Source: Chrysomallon squamiferum (lineage: Eukaryota > Mollusca > Gastropoda > Neomphalida > Peltospiridae). Taken from it: DNA of 35,000 nt. This document shows positions 1 through 28,953 of this stretch, piece after piece (the first letter of the stretch is position 1; the number at the start of each line of letters is the position of its first letter). A program made the translations under genes and the position numbers. Below the pieces are notes generated by a model that had not been told where the DNA came from, did not search any database, and saw nothing but the letters and a program-made list of their open reading frames with translations. Location of the stretch: contig CM022677.1 of the NCBI GenBank assembly GCA_012295275.1, positions 27,401,379 through 27,436,378 of the forward strand, given 5' to 3'.

Positions 1-3037
<3,037 letters not shown>

Positions 3038-3940
3038 TGTTATTCGTAGACTTGAACGCGCAGCAACAGTCATGTTTCAAAGACAATGTAGGTGACTTTC
3101 AAGAACTATCATGTATTAGTGGGGGAAAACACAATTTATTGCCCCTATTTTAACTCTTCTTTTTGAAGTAATCATTTTTCCGCGCTGACGTCTGCTCCGG
3201 AGGCACTGTCGAGGTTAAAAGTCATCGTGTCAAAATGAAATAAATAAAATAAAATAAAATAAAATAAATAAAAAACAGTGTTTATATTTCTCACTGTTGC
3301 ATTTTCTTTTCTTATGAATCTTAACAAATATTTTAAGTAAATAAAAATATTTAAAAGATTTATCAAGATCAAATAGATAAAAAAAATATATAAAAAAATT
3401 AAATTAAATAATTCGTGTACTGTCGATCTATGTTTTGGGCCTCAACGTTTTGACGTACATTTTTCATTTTGACGTTTATTCTGTCGTCTGTTATTTTTTT
3501 TTTTTTTTTTCTCTCGCTGTAGCGGGGTCAAAGGTCAAGATTCCTTGTTTTTAAGTTCATTGCAGTACATTAATAGCGACAGAAAAAAAAAAAAAAAAAA
3601 AAAAACTTCCGAAGTTGTCTCTTTCAGCGCGTGACAAGTTTAAAAGGAGGGACCAGACGACAGTTTTTAATGTAATAAATATTTGGTTAACACCCATTAT
3701 TAAAGATGTTCCGTTTTTCGGTGGCAAAGCTGAAAATTATCTCCTTCCTCTTCTTGTTTTTCTTTCACTTGTCACTTTTCCTTAATCATCCTCGTTTTTT
3801 TTTTTAATCTTTTATTTTTATTTCTTCTTCTTCTTCTTCTTCTACTTTTTGGATTTATTTTGTTCATTGTTACTTTTGTTAAGTTTATTTATTTATGGAA
3901 GTTTATAATAAAATAGAGACTGAAAGTCATGATAAAATTC
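3038..3940. other. Upstream region of LPMO, no gene seen
   Basis: Likely holds the LPMO 5' UTR and promoter, since it lies 5' of its ATG on the minus strand, but no TATA box or transcription start can be fixed. It contains T runs (3493-3510), A runs (3583-3605) and TTTTGACGT twice near 3450-3475. A direct-repeat-1 nuclear-receptor-like element, GGGTCAAAGGTCA, sits at 3525-3537. Confidence 0.5.
3525..3537 (+). promoter_or_regulatory. DR1 nuclear-receptor-like site
   Basis: GGGTCA-A-AGGTCA is two AGGTCA-type half sites spaced by one base, the arrangement bound by HNF4 and RXR heterodimers. It lies about 490 bases upstream of the LPMO start. The match is visible; binding is only inferred. Confidence 0.3.
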
Positions 3941-3944
3941 ATAT

Positions 3945-4460
3945 CATCTTTATTTATTTATTTATTTATTTATTTATGTTTGTTGGTTCATGTATACGTT
4001 TATTTATTTGTTTATTTATTTATTTATATTTTTTGTTTTTTATTTATTTGTTTATTTATTTATTTATTTTTGTTTGTTTGTTTATGTATTTGTTTTTTCA
4101 TTTATTTGTTTATTTATTTATTTATCTGTTTGTATTATTAATATTTTAACGATTCTAATAAATAATATAGTATACTATAGTATAGTACAAACTAGAATAT
4201 CATAGTATAGTATAATATATTATAATAAAGAACGAAAATATGAAACTTTTTTAATTCGCTGAAATATACTTACCTTTATTTTTTTACCACTCATTAATTA
4301 AGAAAAATAATAAATAAAATAAAATATTTAAAATTTCCAACACATTTTTAAAAAATTAAAAAATGTGAGGAATCTATAGTAGACCTTTATGGTTCTCAAT
4401 AAATAAATAAACAAACAAATAAACAAACAAACAAACAAATAAATAAATAGTTAGTAAAAG
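3945..4460. repeat. ATTT/GTTT tetranucleotide tract and AT-rich flank
   Basis: TTTATTTATT/TTTG repeats run from 3945 to 4135. A TATAG-rich patch (4165-4225) and A/T-rich spacer follow, then an AAAC/AAAT tract at 4398-4450. Overlapping open frames on the plus strand encode only Phe/Ile/Leu/Tyr runs and are not genes. Confidence 0.9.
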
Positions 4461-4479
4461 TACTAGAAGTAATTGTAGT

Positions 4480-4566
4480 GGTGCTAACAGTAGTAGTAGT
4501 AGTAGAAATAGTAGTAGTAGTAGTTGTAGTAATTGTTGTAGTGCTGACAGTAGTAGTAGTAGTAGC

Positions 4567-4606
<40 letters not shown>

Positions 4607-5275
4607 ACTAGTAGTAATTGTAGTAGTGCTGACAGTAGTAGTAGTAGTAATTGTAGTAGTGCTGACAGTAGTAGTAGTAGTAATTGTAGTAGTGCTGACA
4701 GTAGTAGTAGTAGTAATTGTAGTAGTAGTAGTAGTTGTACCAAACAGATTTGTAGTAGTAGTGGTGGTGCTAGTAGTAATAATACATATAGCAGTAGTGG
4801 TAGTATAGTAATCTTAGTAGAGGCTGTTGTGGTAGCTGTTTTAGAGTAGTAGTACTAGTAGTAGTTGAAGTAGAAGGGTGTTGCTCTTTGATCTAAGGTG
4901 TGTGGGGTCAAATGTCAATAACTGCAAGGTCGAGGTGAACGAACGAATAATTTACATTACAGTAAATAACCGTTAATGGCAACTGTAATAATAATTAATA
5001 TATTTGTATTTTAGTAGTAGTAGTAGCTATAGTAGCAACATTAGTAGTAAGAGTAGTAGTAGGATCAGTAGTAGTAACAGTAGTAAATGTAGTGGTAATA
5101 GTAGTAGTAACAGTTTGAACAGTAGTAGAAGTAGTAGTAGTAGTAGTAATAGTAGCACTAGTTGGAGTAGTAATAGTAGTAGTAATAGAGGTAGTAGTAG
5201 TAGTAGCACTAGTAGTAGTAATAGTAATAATAGTAGTAGTACAGTACTTGTACCAGTAGTAGTAGTAATTGTAAC
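4480..5275. repeat. AGT trinucleotide array with 33-bp higher-order units
   Basis: Long interrupted (AGT)n. The sub-motif GCTGACAG recurs at 4628, 4661 and 4694, exactly 33 bp apart, with a related copy at 4543, showing higher-order tandem duplication. A short unique island (4870-4985) interrupts the array. Predicted Ser- or Val-rich peptides are repeat translation. Confidence 0.92.
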
Positions 5276-5339
5276 TTATACAGAAACTATATGTCATAAT
5301 ATATACCATTTACCTACATATATACTTAAGGTTTATGAT

Positions 5340-5800
5340 AATGACAAAATAATAATAATATTAATAATAATAATGATGATGATGATGATGATGATGATGA
5401 TAATAATAAAAAATAGTAGTAGTAGTAGTAGTAGTTGTTGTTGTTGTAGTTGTAGTATTAGTGACAGCTGCATTAATAGTAGCTGGGGTAATAATAATTG
5501 TAATAGCTAATAATTAATAGTAATAATTAGTTATAATAGTAACAGTAGTTGTTGTAGTAGTAGTAACAGTAGTAATATCTGCTGCACTAGTAGTAGTATT
5601 AGTAGGAAGAGAAGTAGTAGTAGTAACAGTTTTATAGTTGTAGTTGTTGTAGTAGTAGTAGTAGTAGCAGTAGTAGTACTAGTATTAGAGTAGCAGTAGT
5701 AGTAATATCAACAGCACTAGTAGTAGTATTAGTAGGAAGAGAAGTAGTAGTAGCAGTTTTATTGTTGTAGTGGTTGTAGTGGTTGCAGTAGTAGTTATAA
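5340..5800. repeat. AAT/ATG/AGT array with a 130-bp tandem duplication
   Basis: AGT-rich DNA in which the segment starting GCACTAGTAGTAGTATTAG at 5584 is repeated at 5714 with a few changes, giving a 130-bp period. AAT and ATG runs precede it at 5348-5408. Confidence 0.88.
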
Positions 5801-5966
5801 TTCTTCTTCTTTGATTTCATTGATGTGAAGATGAAAGTTGTGAATGGACAAGTTTTTAGTTTCAAGTCACGTTTTTCTTTCTTTCTTTGCTGAAAGGTTA
5901 TACGTAATGACAGCTGTCATTTAACATTGATTGATGTTCTATAAGTCGATCCTGTACGATATGACG

Positions 5967-5968
5967 TC

Positions 5969-6019
<51 letters not shown>

Positions 6020-6350
6020 ATAATGAATAAATAAATAATAACAATAACAATAATAGATAAATAAACAGAGAAATATAAAAAAATAAAAATAACATTAAAA
6101 ATACATAACAAAAACATACTACTACTACTACTACTACTACTACACTACTACTGATGATGATGATAAATAAATTAATAAATAAGTAAATAAATAAATTTAA
6201 AAATAATAAATAAATAACTAAAGTAAAAAAAGCAAAATAAAATAAAATAAATTAAAAATAAAATAAAACAAATTAAAAACAAAATAAAAGGCGAAGACAA
6301 AATTACACTATTTTATTATTATTATTATTATTATTTTTTTTTTTTTTTTT
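5967..6350. repeat. AAT, AAAT and TTA microsatellite stretch
   Basis: (AAT)n at about 5969-6010 is followed by AAAT/AAC-rich DNA, CTA repeats (6118-6145) and AAAATA-rich DNA. It ends in TTA repeats with a T run (6311-6351). No coding signal. Confidence 0.88.
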
Positions 6351-6900
6351 TTCACATCACTAAATGAACAGTTTAACACAAAACGTCTATTAGATATTAT
6401 TTATTCTAAGCAAGCGATTCGTTCATAAACTTACGGGGGATAACATAACTTGGTTAGGGAGAGACAATGGTTTTGATTGGACCGCAGTTTTCACAGCGAT
6501 ACAAACACAAATTTCTTGCTTAGCCTAAATGTGTCCCTCTGTTTATCCTGCATTGGGTGGGTGGGGGGAGTAGTCTATGTCATAGGGTTTGTTTTAAAGT
6601 GCACATGGCTCGGGTCATGCGCTAAAGGTTACGTTCATGACAAAAAACTGACATTGATAAAATATGTACGTGTTATTTGTGTAACGAAAAATCTGCGTAT
6701 TTGCAGGTAATGCAGACGTCATTTATTACTGTATTGATAACCTGCGTTAAAATTGTGTGTGTGTGTGTGTGTGTGTGTGGTTTTGTTTGTGTAAGAAGGG
6801 ACAAAATTTTGTTTGCTGAAAGAAAAGAAAAACAAAGACAATAAAAAATTTAAAAATTTAAAACGTCCAAAAAAAAAACAACAACAATAACCAACATAGA
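6351..6900. other. Unique intergenic island, nothing identified
   Basis: One of the few non-repetitive stretches between the LPMO and DYM. A 77-codon plus-strand frame (6477-6710) has no recognisable similarity and ordinary composition, and I do not call it a gene. A (GT)n run lies at about 6754-6779. Confidence 0.5.
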
Positions 6901-6904
6901 AATT

Positions 6905-6923
6905 TGAAATACAACAAAGACAA

Positions 6924-6954
<31 letters not shown>

Positions 6955-7068
6955 AAATAAAATTTAAAAAAAAAAAAATAAAACGTCCAAAATAAAAAAA
7001 TTAAAATAAAAAACTAACATAGTTCAGTATATTTCATTATTACATATCAGTAGTTTCTTAATTAATAA

Positions 7069-7115
<47 letters not shown>

Positions 7116-7560
7116 GGAGAAGAAAATAATGCAATGATACACAGAGAGGAGGTGACAGGTCGGTAAGAAAAAAGAAGTAATATGAATGAAGAAAGACAAA
7201 TAATGGAGAGTGAGGGCAGAGGTCAAATGTTCGAGGTCGGAGGTCAGATTGGAACCAGTCGACGAACACAGAAAAAGGCGCGACACCATTGTACGTCACT
7301 ATGTATTTGGTCTCGTATCGCTTTCCTCCGGCAAAAATGTTTGTTATTTCTGCGCATAAACTGGAAAAATAAAAAAAATAAAAAAAATGTTCATCTGTCT
7401 TGTTTTTAGTTAAGTGTCAAAATTAAATGTCAAAAATATCTATTAAGTCTACAAAAAACAACAGTGACAAAGCAGTGAGAGAAAAAAAAAATAAAGGGAA
7501 CAAATTTATTTTATGGCGTTTTGCTTTTTTAAGCAGATATTTGGCGACAAAACCTTTTAT
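6905..7560. other. AAAT/AAT repeats and an AGGTCA-rich island
   Basis: AAAT repeats (6925-6955, 7069-7088) and AAT repeats (7087-7115) precede a unique segment at about 7190-7340. That segment carries AGGTCA-like half sites at 7220, 7234 and 7241, the last two spaced by one base (DR1-like). No gene is seen. Confidence 0.55.
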
Positions 7561-8195
7561 TATTATTTATTGTTGTTGTTGTTGCTGTTGTTGCTATTGC
7601 TGTTGTAGTTATTATTACTGTTATTATTGTTGTTTCTGCTGTTAATGTTGCAGTGGTAGTAATTATTATTGCTAATGTTACTATTATAATATAACTATTA
7701 GAAGTAGTTGTAATAGTAATAGGTAGTAGTAGTTGGAGGAGTAGCATCAGTAATAACAGTAGTAGTAGTTCAGGGCGTAGTAGTCTCAGTAGTTCAGTAG
7801 CATTTTGTTAATATAAAATACAAATCGTTTCTCATATTTATTATTATTTAGCTAAAAGTGTACTTCTAGTTATCTCCCTTTCTCTCGTTATATTTTCTCA
7901 GGTACTGGCAGTAGTAACAGTGGTAGTAGTAATATCAGTAGCATCAGTAATAGTAGTAATAGTAGTCTTAATACGAGTAAAGAAATAGTAGTAATAATGA
8001 TAGCAGTAGTAATAGTATTTGTAAATTATTAACAGTAAAATGGTAATAGTTTCAGTAAATGTAATAATTAGTGGTAACAGCACAACAAATTATGCTAATA
8101 GTAGGAGTAGTAGTAGTAGCAGCAGCAGTAGCAGCAACAGCAGCAGTAGCAGTAATAGTAATAGTAGTAGTAGCAGTAGTAGAAGTAGTAGAGAA
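7560..8195. repeat. TTG/AGT/AGC trinucleotide array
   Basis: Degenerate TTG and TTA repeats (7565-7680) and AGT repeats (7715-7800, 7905-8030) lead to an AGT/AGC block (8100-8192). A short unique segment at 7810-7900 contains GTTATCTCCCTT at 7869-7880. No coding signal. Confidence 0.88.
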
Positions 8196-8264
8196 TATTG
8201 ACGACAGACTGTTATAAGAAAATAGTGGGTCACACTGAGTGGTGGAATTTACAAACAACATTGT

Positions 8265-8394
8265 CCGGAAAGGTACCGGAAGTTGACGTTAATGGTGATT
8301 GTCGTTTGACGTGGAGTAGATCACTGTTTTGTCTTCAATGTGACATGTAATTAAAAATTAAATAATATACTTGTATCTAAACACCTTCACCGAG
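8265..8394 (+). promoter_or_regulatory. Candidate DYM promoter and non-coding first exon
   Basis: A CpG-containing island just 5' of DYM carries CCGGAA (8265), ACCGGAAGT (8275-8283, ETS/GABP-type), TGACGTTA (8284) and TGACGTGG (8307, CRE-like). Such motifs are common in housekeeping promoters. A donor-like GAG|GTAATT at 8392-8400 could end a non-coding exon spliced to the acceptor at 9102. Both assignments are inferred, and the exact start is unknown. Confidence 0.35.
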
Positions 8395-9070
8395 GTAATT
8401 AATTTCTCTGCATGCTTTCTCGCACGTTTTGTTCATTTTTTTTCCGGTTTCACAACCGATGATGAGCAATGGGTGTTATGTTTGTTTACATTTTCTATTG
8501 CGAATCACAAATTCTAACACCAAAAGTCAAGGCGAAAAATAAATCGATCGATACATATATTTATGTTCACGTAACTCATAATAAATTACAATAGTGAAGT
8601 AACAGACTGTTAAAAATGTAAACAGCATGTTAAATAAACACAACGACGATTCCATTTTCAAACATAAGCATTCATCAGATTCATAGACTGAAAGATTGAA
8701 CTGTTTGACATAATGATTATTATAAATATAATGTTTTAGCAGTCGTTTATGAATAATTCAGTGAACCAGTTTGAACAAAGCATATTTATTAATAATTTAT
8801 ATTTATTCAGTTTTATTTAATTTTTAATGTTTAATTTATTTATTAATTCAGTTTACAAGGCAGATTCTTAACTCAGAATCTCTATGTTTATCATTGTCTT
8901 TTCCCAAACATGACATAAAAAGGTCATTAGTAATTGTTAGCAAATTTGACTGCATGATTATATTTGCTCAGCTTGAATATTTGTTTTTCGAGAAATCATT
9001 CTTCATTTTCATGGTTCATTTATTCATTGTTTCATATATAGTGTTTTGAAGAGACCTTTAATATGTTATT

Positions 9071-9101
<31 letters not shown>

Positions 9102-9102
9102 G
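8395..9102. other. Putative DYM 5' intron or upstream region
   Basis: Mostly unique AT-rich DNA without open frames of interest. It ends in a (TTTA)n tract at 9070-9101 that directly forms the pyrimidine-rich side of the acceptor TTTAG (9098-9102) before the first coding exon. Confidence 0.5.
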
Positions 9103-9106
9103 CACT

Positions 9107-23723
<14,617 letters not shown>

Positions 23724-25354
23724 ACAGACGGAACAACAGATGGACATTTTATTTTGTAAATCTCAGTTCAGTTCATTTCTTTTTTGTGTGATGCTGAACT
23801 TAACTTTGGGAATTTTTAAACTTGTGAGGGAATTCAAAATGCATAAAAAATATTTTAAAACTGATGAGGGAATTTGAAACTTTTGAGGGAGTTTAGATCT
23901 TGGAAAATTCTCGGAAATTCCGAAGAAGAAGAAGAAGGAAAATATATAAAGATTGTGAGAAAATTTGAAAAGTTATGAAGGAACTTGAAACCTGGTTAAA
24001 ATTATTTATTTATTTATGTGAGGAAATTTGAAATTTGTGTAGTTTTTTTTTGTTGTTTTTTTAAATATAGAAGTTGTACTGGCTTTTTATACTTTTATGA
24101 ATTTAAAACTTGCAGAATGAAAAACTGTAAAACATAAAATGTTGGAAATATTTTGAAGAGATTTGGAAGGAATTTGAAGCTTAATAAAGATACAAAACTA
24201 ACGGGGGGAATTAATAAAACTGTAAACTGGAAATTAATTGTGGATTAAAATAATTTGAAGAAATTAAACTTTCAACCTGGTGTGAAATTGAGAAACTTAC
24301 AAATGAATGTAAATGCAAAAAAGGAGATTTTTAATTTCTTAGGTGGTGTCATGATGTTTATGTGCAATTTAAAACTTGTGAGAGATTTGTAGATTAATGT
24401 TTGTATGTAAATATCCAAAACAGAAATATTAAAATGATGAAGAAATTAAAAATTTTAAGTGAATTTGTTTCTAAATAGTAATAATAATAATAATAATAAC
24501 TAACAATAACAGTAATAGTAACGGTAATAATAATAATATTAATAACAATAATAATAACTAACAACAGTAATAATAATTGTTAGAAAAAATTTATAATAAT
24601 AATAATAATAGTGATAATAAATGTAATAACAATGAATAATAATAATAATAATAATAATAACAATAACAACAGTAGTAACACAAATATCAATAATGATAAT
24701 GGTAACAATGTTTTCTTTCTTTTCTGTTATTATTATCTGTTTTTTTTTCAAATTTAAATAATTTGTATGCAGATGATCAGAAAGAATAAACAACAACAAC
24801 AATAATGATAATAATAACAATTATTTGTAAGAATAAATAATAATATTTTTTTTTTTTTAAATATCCGCAGAATGAAACTGACAGCTGTATAAATTATGAA
24901 TAGTGGTATTTATATTTATATTATACAAGAGGCATATATATATATATATATATATATATTCTGGTTATTATAATGGCATTTCTTTTTTGTTTTTTGGTTG
25001 TTGTTGTTTTTTTATATATTTATATATTTTGTTTGTTGTGTTTTTATAAAGTTTATTTGATATGTATTTATGTCCCTTCCAAACCAAATATTTATTTTTT
25101 TTTTTTTTTTTTTTAAAGTTAATTATAAGTTTGTATTTGTTCTGATTCTTCTTTTTCTTCATTTATAACTGTTTTTTTCTTATTTGTGACATTTGAATTA
25201 TCTCCCTTGTAAAAAACAGCACAAATTGTACCGGTTATCTCCCTTGCAACCTTTAAACACAAATTATAATTTTTTTGGTGTTTCTCCTCTATTTTTTTTT
25301 TTTTTTTTTTTTTTAGGGTTATCTCCCTTGCAATAGCAGCACAAACTGTTTAGA

Positions 25355-25398
<44 letters not shown>

Positions 25399-26600
25399 GT
25401 AGTAGTAGTATTATTAGTATTAGTATTATTATTACTAATATAAACAGAGTTTTTAAAAGTATTTTATATTTTTGTAGTTTTATATTAGTGGGAGAAGGGT
25501 ATCGTCCTCTTAATTACACGTCCCAAATTAAATTGTAATAAACTGGTGTATTGTGATGTCACACTTTCCATGTGCTGCTTCCATAGCAACTGCCATTCTT
25601 TGGTTGGGAAGGAATTTAAATAAAGACATTGTTTGTAATAGAACTTACAAAACAGTTTAATTAAATTTAAAAATCCAAACTAAATGCAGTTCAATATTCA
25701 TTTTTATTTATTTATTTATTTCTATTTATTTTATTAACATATTGTTATTTTATGTTAATGATGATGATGATTATTATTATTTTATTATTTATTATTGTTT
25801 ATTATTATTATTATTAATATTATTATTATTAAGCAGTGTGAGTTTCTGTGTTTGTGTGTTTCCATGACAACTCAGTTTTGATGAGTAGGAAAGAAATTGT
25901 TAGAAAGCATTCTTGGGTATTTTTATCCTTAGAGGTTTTTTTTTTTTGTTTATTCCTTTTCTGTTCTTTTAAGATTGATATTGTTATTAACAAACTAGTC
26001 CATGGTAGGCATGCTTGTATCAGCAAACACTGGAATTTTAGTTGGGAATTATTATTTTTTTAATATTCTTTCCTTAGTATTCTTTATTAATTCTAAATTG
26101 TGTGTGTGTGTGTGTATATATTCTGGGCTTTTGTATATGGCAGTTAAAAAACATACATTTATTTCACAGTAACTTATGGGTTAATGCTGAAGACTGTATT
26201 TAACATGTTATAGCGAGTTAGTGAATAAATCTGATGAGTGTGTATTTATGTTTTGGGTCTGTCTTGGAAATTCCTGTTATTGTAAAATGTAAAAAAAAAA
26301 AAATATATATATACATGTTTGTGATAAAAAAAAAAATTGTGAATCGTCAATAGAAATAGCATTGATGTTTTTGTCATTTTTTTTATTTATTCCTTTTTTT
26401 CTTTCCTTCTTCTTATATTTTTATTTGTTTATTTGTTTATTTTTTTTTTTTATTATCAATATTTCTTTCCTTTTTTTGTTGTTGTTTGTGAAGATTTTTG
26501 AGAAACAAGGCCTGTGAGATGTAAATTTGAACCAAAACATATCTGGTTTTATTTTACACTTGTTGTACATAAATATAAATAAAATATTTCAATATTAAAT
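23724..26600 (+). other. DYM: Probable DYM 3' UTR
   Basis: From the stop codon to a candidate AATAAA (26578-26583) followed by a T-rich downstream element. Earlier AATAAA hexamers exist (for example near 25619 and 26224), so shorter 3' ends are possible. It holds degenerate TGAGGGAATTTGAAA repeats (23820-24190), an AAT array (24477-24680), a (TA)n run (24934-24958), TTATCTCCCTTG three times (25198, 25235, 25319) and TTA repeats (25359-25435). Transcript extent is inferred from sequence only. Confidence 0.5.
26578..26583 (+). terminator. DYM: Candidate DYM polyadenylation signal
   Basis: AATAAA in ATAAATATAAATAAAATATT. The segment before it is relatively unique, and a T/GT-rich stretch begins about 20 bases after it. 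AT-rich composition makes chance AATAAA common here, so this is tentative. Confidence 0.4.
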
Positions 26601-27006
26601 GTCTTTTTATTTTTTTTTTTCTCTGTTTTTTTTAATAGTGTTTTCCTTTTGAGCACATCAATATATTTTTTTAGTGAATTTATGTTTTACTAGTTTGCAG
26701 ATGTTTGTCCACATTCACACATTCATACATACATACATACATATATCTTGTCTATTTTTATTTGTTTAAATTGTATAACATATTTTTGCATCTGCTTCAC
26801 TCCAACTGTTCTAGCTAATTAATAATTTTGTAATTTCTTACATCATTTTTTAACTACTACCCATTCATGCAAAACCGAAACAAGGAAAAAAAACGAAAAG
26901 TTGATTTCAAATATTTGTTTTTATTTTATGTGGTTGAGTGACAGATGACATCATGTCACTCAAGAGTTGAGTACAACAATGTGTGTATTTGTATTACAAC
27001 CACAGA

Positions 27007-27048
27007 GTGGGTGTGGCTAACATCAGTGTGGGCGTGGCTAACTCCAGT
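27007..27048 (+). promoter_or_regulatory. Tandem KLF/Sp-like GTGGGYGTGGC pair
   Basis: GTGGGTGTGGCTAACATCA at 27007 and GTGGGCGTGGCTAACTCCA at 27028, with a 21-base period. The GGGYGTGGC core resembles Kruppel-like factor sites. It could equally be a fragment of an unrecognised dispersed repeat. Confidence 0.3.
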
Positions 27049-27133
27049 TGAATGACAGTTGTCTCCCTTCAACTATGACAAACATTTTAATTCATAAATA
27101 ATGAGAGTGAGGATTTCTGGTTTTGTTTTATTA

Positions 27134-27253
27134 TAAAAACAATAATAATAATAATAATAATAATAATATAAATAAAAACTAATTAATAATAATAATAATA
27201 AATTTTAAAAATAAGAATATATATATATATATATATATAAAGAATATATAAAA

Positions 27254-27308
<55 letters not shown>

Positions 27309-27325
27309 GTAATAATAATAGTAAA
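27134..27325. repeat. (AAT)n and (TA)n tracts
   Basis: AAT at 27140-27170 and 27257-27307, with a (TA)n run at 27219-27239 between them. Lies in the DYM-SMAD intergenic space. The segment 27330-27850 is unique with a short CA tract; nothing else was seen. Confidence 0.93.
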
Positions 27326-28094
27326 AATAAATTTTTTGTTTTTATTGGGTTTTTTTGGATAGGTTATTTTGAACTGTTACAAATGGTTCTTATTCAACTG
27401 GAAAAAGCAGGCCCTTAATACAGATGGTTGTATATTCATAATACACACATACTCACACACACACACACATACAGACATACATCTGGAAATACTGGTGGAT
27501 AACAATATATATATATAATAATTATAATAATAAACACATGAACATAATCTTGCAAACTCAACACATTTATAAAAACATACTTTTGTCATAGCACGTAAAA
27601 TTTAAAAAAAAAAAAAAATGAAACAACACAACAAGTTTGTGTACTTAGAATAAAAAAATAATATAACGAAAAATTAAAATGAATTAAAATAAGATATTTT
27701 TCTTCTTTTGATTAACTAAGGTAATAAAATAATACTAACTTTGATGTTACTGCCATTTTTTAATTTTCGGTATATAAATTTTTGATATACCAATATGAGT
27801 AAAGGTAGAAAAATATCTGCCATTATTTGTTTTTGTTTATTTTGATAAGCTTAAAGGTGCATTCACACAGTTAAAATTCTGGTAAAAATAAAAAAATAAT
27901 GAATGAATGAATGAATGAATGAATGAATGAATAAATGAATGAATGAATAAATTTAAAAATAAATAAATAAACAATAAAATAGATACATATATCAATAAAA
28001 AAAAGGAAAATAAACTTTTAAACACTAAATAACTAAATGAATAAATGAATTAATTAATTAAAAAAATAATAAAAAAAGATACATAAATATAAAA

Positions 28095-28170
28095 TTAAAA
28101 AAAAAAAAAAAAAAAAAATAAACAAACAAAAACCATAAATTAAAAAAAAATAAAATAAAATAACAAACAA

Positions 28171-28215
<45 letters not shown>
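28095..28215. repeat. Long A runs inside the TIR element
   Basis: A runs at about 28098-28118 and 28174-28215 with AAAT-rich DNA between. These may be poly-A remnants or simple slippage products. Confidence 0.9.
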
Positions 28216-28217
<2 letters not shown>

Positions 28218-28795
28218 ACCTAAATTAACCTAATGAACCACACCCCCCACACACCCACACACCCCAGCCCACATCTGCTTTGTGCGTCTGCTTCATGCAA
28301 CCAGGTCTCTCAGACATTATTGACATTTGACCCCTTTCTATGAAATCCTCTTTTTGATAAAACACACAGGTATTTCTACAAACTCCTCTGTTTGACAAAA
28401 CACACAGGTATATATTTCCACAACAAAGAAATCCCATTGAACAATTTCAGGGACTGTCTACCTACCCCCCCCCCCCCCCCCACCCAGTTCCATTTCACTA
28501 CTGTCCTTTCCTGAACAAACATTTTCAATTTCAATTTTCTGTGTCCATTTATGTCCAAGAAACCATCTAATTTTAAAATTCTGAATGTTTTCCCTTCTAC
28601 TCCCTCCCACATTTTGCCCACCCCTAGTTTTCCCCCCTATCCTAGTGTTCCCTTTTTAACCTGCCTCCGTTGCATGAACTCATCATTTCTAGTAAACTGT
28701 CTTCATCATTTATTCTCCATTTCTTTCTTTCTTTCTTTTATAAACTTTTCATTGATAAACACTAAATTTCAAACTGATGGTTAGATGTTAACATA

Positions 28796-28895
28796 ATGAT
28801 GGATGATGATGATGATAATGATGATGATATTAATAACAATGACAGTGATAATAAAAATTATGATAATATAATAATAATGATGATGATGATAGTAA
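28796..28895. repeat. GAT/AAT tract inside the TIR element
   Basis: Imperfect GATGATGAT and AATAAT repeats close to the right inverted repeat. A plus-strand Asp/Asn-rich frame here is not a gene. Confidence 0.85.
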
Positions 28896-28953
28896 ATAAT
28901 ATTTTGTACTGGGTTGTTATGAAAAAAAAAACCCAGTGTGAATGCACCTTTAA

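Larger units (their letters stand above)
27851..28953. mobile_element. Non-autonomous transposon-like element with 18-bp TIRs
   Basis: The left end TTAAAGGTGCATTCACAC (27851-27868) is perfectly inverted at the right end (28936-28953), bounding about 1.1 kb. Both ends carry TTAA, the piggyBac-type target. Outside the TTAA, AAGC also flanks both sides (27847-27850 and 28954-28957), so a 4-bp AAGC duplication is the alternative. There is no transposase frame inside. The interior holds (GAAT)n (27899-27950), A runs, an 18-C run near 28467 and a pyrimidine-rich patch. It looks like a MITE-like element; the family is not recognised. Confidence 0.65.

Noticed and set aside
3895-4205. Phe/Ile/Tyr-rich membrane-like frames
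   Set aside because: ATTT repeat translation with overlapping frames and no unique sequence.
4396-5865. Val-, Ser- and Thr-rich proteins on both strands
   Set aside because: AGT trinucleotide repeat in different frames.
6477-6710. 77-residue frame in a unique island
   Set aside because: No recognisable domain, no splice or promoter context; length is compatible with chance.
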